NCBI GenBank assembly: GCA_036785325.1 | Contig: JAXIVH010000006.1 | Location: 8,268,972-8,332,971, forward strand | DNA from: Urophycis tenuis | Taxonomy: Eukaryota; Chordata; Actinopteri; Gadiformes; Phycidae | Direction: 5' to 3' | DNA length: 64,000 nucleotides | Part shown: positions 36,100 to 48,000 of the stretch, in pieces | How positions within the stretch are numbered: the first letter of the stretch is position 1 | Layout: every line of letters begins with the position of its first letter | Notes under the pieces: generated by a model | What the model saw: the letters and a program-made list of their open reading frames with translations, nothing else | What the model was told of the DNA's origin: nothing | Database searches by the model: none | Program-made: the position numbers and the translations under genes

Positions 36100-39000
36100 A
36101 TGGCAACAATGAACGTCCAGCCGACGAACCCGAACAACCCGATCGTGTTCTTCGACGTGACCATCGGAGGACAGGTGAGGAGTGAAGCTTACACTGGTAT
36201 AGCTGCGTAAGCTAACGCTAGCATCATGTTGGGTTAACCTGGATTGTTAGTTTAAGTTTAGAACGATGCTTATTACAACCTGGGCTTGATTAAACATATC
36301 CGCGGGGTTAAACAGGCTATTACATAGAAGTAGTGTTTGGTGTAAGAGTGTTAACAGCACTGGTTACCTGCTGCAGGAGTTAACTTAGCTAAGGTTGGGA
36401 AACTAGCGTGAAAGTTTAATTTTATCTTCTTATTCCGGTGCCGGTTTCCTCGTCTTCATGATCCCTTTGTTTCTTAAAACCTAGCATTTGGAATGCTTTA
36501 AACTTGTTCTGGTGACTTGCTTACTGTATTAACAGCAATGGAGTGTTTCACCTTCTTCTGACAAATATACTTATTGTAAGTCGCTTTGGACAAAAGCGTC
36601 TGCTAAATGACCTAAATCTAAATCTAACCTTGGACATTGTGCAGCGTTGTCAACGAACGCAGCATAATCTCCATTCACCATTTCGTTTCTAACGACGGAA
36701 TGAATGGAGTTCGGTCATTATTGTTTTCTAATGTCGTATTACTCTCAATCAACTCTCTTGAATCGAAATGTGTTGATGTAGTAGAAAAGAATGAACAGTT
36801 TATAAAGGCAAAATTTATTGTTTAATAAAATACAATATTTGATCCATTCAGGTTTCTGAATGATTAAGACAAACCTGATGGTGTACTGTAAAGACATTGG
36901 CATCTCTGACCAATTAGCCAAACATGGCTACCTCCACCACTAGATAGAGCAGTTGGTCTGTTTATATAGTGGGGAAAATAAGTATTGAACGCGTCAACAT
37001 TGTTCTTGGTAAATGTATTTCTAATTGGGCTATTGACATGAAATTGTCACCAGATGTCGGTAAAAAATTCACACTTACAAATAAATCAAAACATATATGT
37101 CCATTAAGTTATGTGTAATGAAGTGGAATGACACAGGGAGTAAGTATTGAACACATGAAGGAGGTGCAAAAAGGCATGGAAAGCCAAGAAACCAGCCAAA
37201 ATCTGTCAGTATTTAGAAATTAATCCATTCTCCTGCAAATTAAAATCAGTTGGTTTAGTTTGAATTGATGGTGCATTAAAAGGTTTATCATTACCAAGGT
37301 GTCACACAATGGGCATCTCATGATGGCTAAAAGCAAAGAGCTCGCTCAAGACCTTTGCATCCGTATTGTTGCAAAACATACTGATGGCATTGTTTACAGG
37401 CGTAACCAATGCGAAAGCTTCAGGAAGACCTGTAATTAGCAGGTACTGTTGATTCAAAGAAAAAAATAAGGGATGTACTCAACCGTCATGGCCTTTATGC
37501 ACACTCACCGCACAGGACTCCATTGTTGAAGAAAAAGCATGCTGAAGCTCATTCAAAGTTTCCTGCACATGAAATACTGGGAGAATGTAGTCTGGTCAAA
37601 TGAGACCAAATGTCATAGCACACACCATGTTTGGAGAAGAAATGGCACCACACATCACCCCCAAAAACACTCTACCAACAGTGAAGTTTGGAGGTGGGAA
37701 CATCATGGTGTGGGGCTGTTTTTCAGCATATGGCACTGGCAGACTTCATATAATTGTAAAAAAAAAAAAAAAAAAAAGTAAGGATGAATGGAGAAATGTG
37801 CAGAGATATTCTTGATAAGAATCTGCTGCCATTTACCAGGATGCTGAAGATGAAACAAGGGTGGACATTTCAACATGACATCCCAAACACGCAGCCAGGG
37901 AAACTCTCAATTGGGTTTGGAGAAAGAAATTAAAGCTGCTAGAATGGCCCAGTCAATCACCCAACTTGAAGCCAATTGAATGGAAAGAACTGAAGATCAG
38001 AGTTTATAGAAGAGCACTTAATTACACATAGCTTAATTCATTGACATATTGACTTGGGTTACCAATATCTGGTGACAATTTCATGTCAATAGCAGAAATA
38101 TATTTACTGAGAAAAATGTTAACACATTCAATACTTATTTTCCCCACTGTATATCCCAGACCATCAAGGATTTCGCTATGTTGCGATTTGCAACTTCAAC
38201 ATAACATCAACCAAGCCCCGCGATTTCAGGGCGGTGTTTCAATTTTAAGCAACCGCCGCAACGTTCCTGCAAATTTGACCAATCATTGGCGTCGTCTTGA
38301 ATGAATGCTTGGATGAATGTTTTCTCAGTAGTAACGGGAAAATCGCAGTACTAAGCTAAAAATTTAACATCAGGAAAATCTCAACTTTTATCGCAACTTT
38401 CACTTTCTCTTGCACTGTAATCGCAGCAAAAACCTAAAAAAAAACTTTTCCACTTACATCGCAATTTTTTGGAAAAGCTCACCAACATCAGGAATTTTAG
38501 GCCGCAACAATAAAAAAAAAGGCCTGCGAAATCCTGGAGAGCCTGATATCCACTCATGTCTGATCACAGGCTAGAAGGGGTGAGTAGTTCATCCCTTCCT
38601 GGTTTGGTTTGTAAAACAAGATATTTCCTTCTCTGTGGAATAATTAACTTTCTGCAACATGTTATTGGTGACCTCACAAGGCATGATCCAAGCAGAATCT
38701 CTGGGAGGACACAGCACAGAGCCCAAGCCTCAAACCCCAAGCTGTAAGGGACAGAGTGGTGCCTTGTTTCCTGTTTCATTACAGGGATATTCAACCAAAG
38801 AAAACTAATTTGGAGGAGTGAGGGAAGCTTTCAGGACAGATTTTTAGTGCATTTCTACAGTGACTTACAGTCTACACAGTGTGGATATGTATTTTAAAGA
38901 CATTTCTTTACAACCACCGTCGGAATCTGTGCTGGTCAAAAAAAAAAAGAAATGAAAGTGAAAGGAAGCAGAATGCTCCGTTCGCCCAGATGTAAGCACG

Positions 39001-40636
39001 TCTGCCACCAGATTTTAAATATTGATACAAATTTTGATTTGTGACCAGTGGTGAGCTTCACACCAGCCGGTCATACTGATGGGAGACTGTGTTTGCTTTG
39101 ACTTCCGATGGGTTCCACTCGGTTGTATAGAAGTTCTCCTGATACCCATGTGTTCCCCTGCTCAAGTGCAGGAACGTGCGCCATGAACAAACATCTTCTG
39201 GTAGGTGATTGTATTGTCCCGACTCTGTACTCGTTAACCAGAACACCACACCCACCATCAGACTGTTGGCACACTCCACCCACAGCATGTTGACCATAAT
39301 ATACCCTGGAATCCCCAGCCCCAAGAACACAAAGACCACAGATATGAACACGTAGGGCAGCCACACTGAAGCGAACCCGAGCATTAGGCTGATCCACAGA
39401 GCTGGCGGCCGCTGTCTCGTCTCGACAAGGGTCTTCACTGTGGCATCTTCACGAGCAACCTGGTCATTGCCGTTGCGCAGTAGATCGCTCTTCTGGATGC
39501 GGTGGGGTTTTTCTCTCTGCTCAGACAACCAGTTGGCCCTCCTGTACCATGCGGGGATCGCAGAGTAGTGCGGCAGCAGTGTACATACTGTCACTATCAG
39601 CAGCCCGACAACAAAGTGATTGACCACCACAGACTCCTGCACTTCACACACCCGAGCCTTCAGCCCTCCAAAATCTTCAATTTCCATCTCGGTGCTGCTC
39701 GTGGTCTCGTAGGAATACACCACAGCCACAAGCCAAACCAGCAAGGCCAAAGCTGTGTTCCTCAGCAGCATCCAGGCAGGTCTGCGGTAAACCAAACACC
39801 TGTCATATAACAAGTAGTCCAAGAGCCCCAGGCCCAACATTGGCAGTGGTAGCATGCAGAAGGCTGCAGAAAAGTGGGCCAAGAGGAAGCAGAGCGACAC
39901 GGGAGACTCTAGGGGGTTGAGGAACCACAAGAGCACCACGGACAACGCCATGAACACGTCCGCCAGGACGATGGATAGGCCACACATATTGAAGAAGCAG
40001 GTGTGCAGTCCACGCCAGCAGAGGTACAGAATGGTGGTGTCCAGGCTCAACTTGAACAGGATGAGGAAGAGGTACCGCGACGTGTTGTCCGTGTAGCCGT
40101 CTTCTCCCGTCCATTCCTCTAAGACGGCCATCATTTTGACACCTTTGATGGCATGGTCCAGTGACATCAGTGGCCACATTTTCCCCCTCCTAAGCCCTCC
40201 TCCGATGTTTCAAGGCCCTTCAATTGGCAAAAGAAGAAAATTAGATGATGCTTAAAACCATAGAAGTCATGCATGCATGCAATCATTGCAAATGACACAG
40301 CCCAAAGGGAATGCATGCATAAATCACATACATTGCAAATGCATGAAAGGGTTCCGTACTGTTTCACTTTTAGCGGCCCCATTCACTCAAATAGGAGAGT
40401 ATTGAGGATACTTTGCATGCCTGCAATTCACAATAGCAATTGAGTCATAACATAATCTAAAATTACATATCACTGCTACAGGTTTCAAGTCAACAAAGTG
40501 CCACACCCTGATTGTGTTTCTTTTCTGAGTAATGTGTCAATTCAGTCAGAGAAGCAGTGTGCATGTTTAGCTTCGTACAACCCAACGGCTCTCTACTTAC
40601 GGAAATATCTGCCTTGTCCTGGGGCTGTGTCCACAG

Positions 40637-40681
<45 letters not shown>

Positions 40682-42318
40682 AGCTTAGGTGAATACCTGG
40701 TAATGGCAGGTGAGGAACAGAGCTACCTTTAGTTGTAGCTGCCTGATACTGGAACCACCCTTTTTTGCATAACAAGGAGCAACTCCCACCACTGCCTTGT
40801 ATGTTTCGGCTGGGAATGACAACAAATGAGTTATGAACCAGGATGGCGGGTTCAATGTGAACCTGGGACCTAACAACTTGACATGAGGATGTATAATATA
40901 AGCTAAAAGTCAAGATAAAACTTTATTAATCCCCTAAGGGATTAATAAATAATTAATACATTGGGTCGTCATAGCAGCCAGGGTACATATAAATATAAAT
41001 ACAATACAAAAAGTATAAATAAAATAAAATGCCCCCCCCCCCCAAAAAAAAAATAAATAAATAAATAAATAAAAGAAAAAAAATCAAATAAATAAATACA
41101 AAAATGCAAGTGCTGTAGACAAATTGTAAAAATACAATACAGTAGCAACTGGTTGATGTATGCTGTAGGTCTGACATGAGGATGCATGCTGTAGGTCTGA
41201 CATAATTGTTAGGAAAAATATTATCTAGCAATGGTACGATTAGGTTGATCTGACGTTCTGAAGAAGGACATAGTGAAGATTGTATTCCTCTTGACGACTT
41301 TAAGTCTGGCTCTCTGGAACTTGGAGACATAACAAAGTGATTGAAGGATACACCTATGTCATGTCAAATCTGCTTAGTAACATGTAATCTTTATACATTA
41401 TAAGCCAATCAGAATGGGACACTCCTGTCATGCTATTCCGATTTGGGACTTGTGTATAATACACTGTGTCTCCGGGAGCGGAGAAGCAACTGAGGAAGAT
41501 TCACGCACAAATCTCTTGCTCGATGAAATCCTCTGCTTCTCCTCGTAGGCCTACGAGACCAATAAACAACTTCATCTTAAACTATATAGAGTTCCTGGCA
41601 CTTCTTGTTCTTCGGCATCAACAACAATCTCCTCACTATCAATAATCGAGTATGTTGTCGGTCTGAGATGTTTATCAAAGTGAGTAATGCGATTACAAAT
41701 CAACCAACACCTTGGACTCTTTCAATACCTCATATATGAGAAAACCAAAGCTCTTATTAAATCATAAAACATTGTGTTGATTAAAGGGGGGGGGGGGCTT
41801 GCACAAGTTCCAGATGCAGTTTTAGAGAAGTGGTAAAAGGGTCTCTGTGCAATAGAAGAAAAGGCAGATTTTAAGTCACTGCAGACTGCCAGCTGGAGGC
41901 TCCTGCATTAGCTGGAGGCTCCTTATCTCCAAAGTCAATATTATGTTGGTTTCATAGCTGCTCATGTCACACCCGCTTTGCTGTGACCTCTACAGCTTCA
42001 GTGGCACTTATTGTATATATTTTTTCGAGAAGCCCGTGTGTAAAATTGGTAGTGTGCTCAAAGCTACAGTGAACAAGATTGAACGGAATAAACCAAACTG
42101 AGTCGTCCTACCTGTTGTTAAGCGAACAGTAGGCCAATGGGTAATGTCCCATTTCGGCAGGCCAATGGTTAAAATCCCATTTCGGCAGCAGGAGAAAGTG
42201 AACGGACTGGCGTGCAGTGTTTCTCTTGCTGGGCTCCGCTCTGCGGATGTGTTTGCAGCCTTGCAGTGGACCAACAATGAGTTTATGGTGCAGGCACAAA
42301 CCACTCTTTTCATGTTGT

Positions 42319-42366
<48 letters not shown>

Positions 42367-42367
42367 A

Positions 42368-42429
<62 letters not shown>

Positions 42430-45029
42430 CGTGTACATGCGTGTTCATCTCTCTTCCCCTTTCTATTCTTGGCGCCCGGTCACACCATTGTCCTGTTAGG
42501 CCAGAGGCACCATTCTGAGACAAGTTAGACTAGATGCGACCATTGCCAATGTGTTACCCCGTCTCCGCCTTGAAACCAGATCAACCTGATTGTATGTAGT
42601 TTGATACTATAAGGTGAAGCACATTCACTTGACTGATGGAACGTTGTGATCATTGGTGTGGTTGTTGTTTCAGGATGTTGGCCGAGTGAAGATTGAGCTG
42701 TTTGCTGATATTGTTCCCAAGACGGCCGAGAACTTCAGGTAGTTGTCCAAGATTGATCTGGATACGTACAGCACGTGCAGCACAAAATATCCCCTGTTTG
42801 CTATTTCAGTGACTTGCATAATAAATTATTCTTATATCCGTTGCAGGCAGTTTTGCACAGGGGAATTCAGGTGAGTTGACCTCTCTCATGTATAAAAGAT
42901 GGCACCAATAAATACAAATTAGATTTATTAACATCCAAACAATTTCCTCATTTAAAGCCAGGCAGTAGAAATTGGCCCTTCCAAGATGTGGAAAGGGTCT
43001 GATTATAAACAAGCAGCGTACTTTGCCCTTTGAAGATTTGAGCCACAGAACTACTCATGCTGGAGACGTGTTGAGCATGTTGATTCTTGGCCTAGTGCAA
43101 GGCAATGGCCTTCCACTAGGCCATGTTCTCTTTATTGGCCTTATACTATGCCATTTAGAGCAACACGGCAGATGGAAAGGCTGATAAGCCATAACATCAA
43201 TAGAAAATGCCTGCATGGCCGCTCTATCTTTATAGTGCTTAGTTTGAATCTTGCACTGTATACCTGCCTGCTCCCCAGTAATTGGTGTCTGTTTGTCCTT
43301 GTCTGTTATGCAAAGCGACTTACAAAGAGTGCATTACAGGGTGTGTCTCAAACCTTTCTTTGTTGCATTGTATTTTGTGTTACAGAAAAGATGGAGTCCC
43401 TATTGGCTACAAAGGCTGTACCTTTCACCGGTATAGTATTAAAGTGTTATGGTGTTATTTGCATTGTATTACCACGGTGGCATACGTGTGTGTTTTGTTG
43501 GGCACATTCATAATTATCACGCTGATTATTAAATTAAAAACCAGTTATTAAACTGACTATCAATTACATTAATTACCATCATTAAATAGAAGCTCTTGTT
43601 CGAGGCAACTTAAAGGTCAGAGTGAGAACAATTGAAAAGCATGTAACTATCAAGGGAATACGACCGTAGATATGGATATGACTGGTGGTTGTTGAGAGGT
43701 TGGATTTACATTCCACATTACATACACTGACCCCCCTCTAGTGGCCCATGAGGGTGGTGCATTGTGTTTGCAACTAACCTTTTAAAATGTTGCCCTACTG
43801 TATATCACAACACAATAAGACAATAGGATGGTAGATGTGCAGTATGGAATCTACTTATGTTATGTAATAACCGAGAATGATCTCTTCAGACGCTCAACCA
43901 TGTGCTCTGTATCCATACCGTGTGTGCTATCTCTCAGTGCCTGTTTCATATTGACTGGTGTTCTGCTTCCTGCCCATAGGGTTATAAAGGACTTCATGAT
44001 CCAGGGGGGCGACTTTGTGAACGTAAGTACATGGCTTTCCCTTCGGGTCTCATTGGTGTTTCATTTGTGTGGCGCTTCTTGTCAACATGCAGCCGTTCTC
44101 TAGCCGGGGTCCTGTAGAGGCTCCTGGTTCCCAGTAGTACCCATTTAAGTAGTAGTAGTTCCAGTAGTAGTTCCCAATTAATTTCCCTCATTGACACTTT
44201 TCACTTCATTTTTTATTTTTGGAGCATTTCTTTAACTGGAATGTACTTGACGCGCTGCTTGATGAATGATTACTATAAACGGTTGTGAACAAGTGTGAGG
44301 AAATCGTGGTCCAGTGAGGAAAAAGGTCAAGGTACAAGACTACGTACATAGATAACCATGTCGGTAAGATGACTACCAGTCCCATGAAGCTTTGTGGTCA
44401 GAATCAATCAATCACAGGGCTGGAAATGGGTGTATATCCCCCCCCCCACTCCTAAGCTGAGAATGCCTGGGAGTTGTCTTGGTGCGGAGCTTTCTCTGCG
44501 TTGTCTTATCCATAAGGCACACAGCGCACCACAACAATGCTTGAGACCGGTTCAGCAAAACCAAATATAGATGCAGCTTACGTGGGGTACCGCCTCACCA
44601 TAGACATTTATTTACCTAAAGGGTAAAGGGGGCATTTAGCAGACGCTTTTGTCCAAAGGGACTTACAATCAGTCCATTTGTGGGGTTCGACAGGTGGACA
44701 GTTGGAGGAGGGAGGGGGATCAAGGGGATCGAACCGCCGACCCTTATTGTTAGCGGACGACCTGCTCTGTCCACCCACTCTACCCACTGAGCTACTGCCG
44801 CCCCTACTTAGAATTACTTAGAATTTACGTAGAATTTTTTTTAACAAAATCATTTTGAAGTATTTGCTTGTATTGGTATACATCTCAACGATGGCCTCCA
44901 TTGCACTCCTACTCATCCCTGGAAGGAGGGACCAACACTCTGTGCTCGTCTTCATGGTTTCTTCCTTGCTACTTAAGGGAGTTCTTTCTTGCCCTCTGGG
45001 GGCCTAGGGTTGGGGGGGGGAATCATACG

Positions 45030-45067
<38 letters not shown>

Positions 45068-48000
45068 CTGTTAAGCCCTTTGAGACTGTCACTGTGATTG
45101 AGGGCTACACACATATACTAATGTACTGATGTAATCACTGCTGTACTTATCATGTTATTACTGCTCACATATACAGCAAGAGACACTGGAAATCAACAGA
45201 ATAATTACAAATATAATTATTATATAATTAATATAAAAATAAATCTTATTGTAATTCCATGTAGGCCTGTCACCATTTTTGTTGGAGTATATTTTGTTGG
45301 ATAAATTATTTCATTTAACAATATTATTATTTCATGCCACTGATATAATAATAATATAATAGCACAATAATGCAAGTAAACCCTCTCAAAGAGCTATTCA
45401 CTTTTCATTATCTGACATTGGAATGGAATGTTAAAAAAAAGTCAATATCTAACCCTCATTTTCTGTAACAAAAAGTATGGAAGTCAGCTCTAGCGGGTAG
45501 GACACAGTAACATGTTTGACATCACAAAGTCAGTTGAGGACGCCTCCTCCTAGATTGTCTCTGGATACAACACAAAGGCGCTCGTTGTGTGGAGATCTAC
45601 AGTTTCTTCCCTTAATGTTTTTGATAGAAACCCATTCGGTATAGTTTACATGCAACAAACTGTACACCAAGTGTACAACAGAGCTCTCTTGTGGCCAAGT
45701 CACACAATTGCATTCCTAAAAATACAACAGTACAGGAAAGTCAATTAAAAAAGTAAATATGACCAATACAATATATACATGCTGTAAAATCATTTATAAT
45801 AAACACACTTGCTCAAATATGCAGAATCCATCTTAAAACAACTGTCAGGTGTCCGTATCTTTTTTGTATGTATCTGCTGCCAAATTAGTATTTCAATTGT
45901 AAGGCAGATTCTGAGCCAGGAACACCAACATGCAGGATATCTTTCTGGGTGTAACCATGTTACATTCTCTCTGAGCAAGTGCTTGCTGGACAAAAGCACA
46001 TATATTTTTGTGCTCCCTTGGAAATCTTCTATGGTTATCGCACCGCCACATCAAGTGCCTCTTCCTGGAGGAGCCTAGTCCACTCTGCATCAGCCTGGGT
46101 TCTGTTTGGGAGCGGACCCAGCCCGGGTCCGGCCAGGTGTTGGATGTCGGGGTGGGCCGTGGGTCTCGGCCAATAGCCTGCGCACGTTCTCCTTCTCTTT
46201 GCTGTCAGTGCAGCGTCATAGGGGGGGTCTTGTGATCAACGTTTGCCTTCTTTTTTTTTTTTTTTTTTAAAGTTCGCAACGCAGGCTTCGCTGAGGTCCT
46301 GCTGATTTAAAGATAAACCCGGTGAAATCAGCCGCTGGCTTCATTGATGCGTTGATGGATTGCAACATCCTGCCAGGTTGGTTGGAGGGGGGCCGGGCGT
46401 TCCATCTTCACCCAGCACTCGTCTTGTGGCTGGGAGTTGTACCTGCACCCTCCCCATGGTGTTCTGCTTCGTGCCCCACTTCATGGCCACACCCAGTGGG
46501 AAAAAGAGACCCGTTGTTATTTTTCTATGTCCACATTTTTCAACAAATACTATTTCCATTGCAATTGTTTATCACAAGTAATTGTATGTGGTTATATTAT
46601 AACGTAACCAATGGTCAATTACATGCTTACCAAAATGCTCACTAGGGTATGTTCATTACAGGCCCCAAAGTGATACATTAAAAATAACAACCCTTTTAAC
46701 TTGAAATGAGCCGTTTCAACAGTTTGTGTTGCATATTAACTCGACTATCAATTACTCTCCAGTACTACACTGCTGGGGGAGATAAGCTTCGGTCTGTGGT
46801 TTCCTCCGGCCTCTCTTCTTCAGCCAGCTCAGGTTGGAGGTGTTGACAGCGTGCCAACAGAGTCCCATGGCACGCGCAGTGCATAGTGCAGCCACAACGC
46901 TTTGCACCATTGTCTGTGCAGACCACTTTGCACCATCCGGCTTTATAAGTAGACTGAAGGGATTCTGCAGGCCCCTCAGCAGGATGGTTATGGGACACGC
47001 GTCTGGTCTCTAAACACTTTGACTGCAGTGTCCAGTCGTATTGGAGCTTGAGCTCATATCTGTAGTGGCAGAGTAAAAGGAAACATCTTTTATCTCCTTC
47101 AGAATCTTTCGCTTGGTTGTACAAGGCTGGAATGCCAGTTTGGGTGATGTATGTTTTTCTTTGGTGTTCAACATATTTGTAAATGCTGGTTTTCCTATTA
47201 AATGCTACATCTCTTTGGCAGGTTAGCAGGCTAGTAGCGTGTGCCCTTTCAAGGTGATTTATATTTGTCCATCTCCAACTGCGGTTTGCTTCTCACAGAA
47301 CTGCATGGGGTTAGATGGTTACGTTTCGGGAATACACTTTTAATTACGTTCCAAACACTTCCGGTCTGTTCTGAAAAGCTGCTCAATCAGAACACAACAA
47401 GATTGCACATAAACCACGATCGTTTTCAGCTGCTTGTTGCTGGGTAGTGTACAGGGTGTACCCTGTGAGCACCTCACAGGTAGCCTCTTAACGGCCTGGA
47501 AAGTAGTGCCAAAGTCTCTGTTTTTGTAGCCAAAATACAATCTTGTGTGGTCACTGGCACTTGAATGACTTTTGAATAAGGGACCATTCGGAACACATTG
47601 GAAATCTTTGGAAACTAATTTAAAGTATATTCATACTCCTGCCGGGCGTGGTCTAATTTAAATATCATTTTTAAATTTTCCACATCAAGAAATATCTCAT
47701 TTGTTTTAAAAATGTCATCGGCACAACTTTGTATGTGTGGAAGATTAATCTGAAGAGGACCATCGTAGGCCGGTACCCACCCTCAGCCCGCTGTTCCCTC
47801 TGGGAGCTGTACTTTGCGCCGGTTAATCTGCGTTGATGTTGACTAACTAACGTATGGCTGGCGCTACAATGTCTTGGTTGAACCCAGGACATTTCTTCAG
47901 CAAATAACACATTTCTAAATGTGGACATTTTTGTTTTTAATTACACAACCTGTCCAGAAATATTTCATGGAGGTGAAAATCAAACCTTTTTTTTTTTTTT

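Noticed and set aside
37539..37815. Live transposase gene
   Set aside because: Motifs are split between frames, with stops and a poly-A interruption, so the Tc1 element is dead.
44724..44794. Functional tRNA gene on the minus strand
   Set aside because: A and B boxes are present but there is no matching acceptor stem, and a SINE tail follows.
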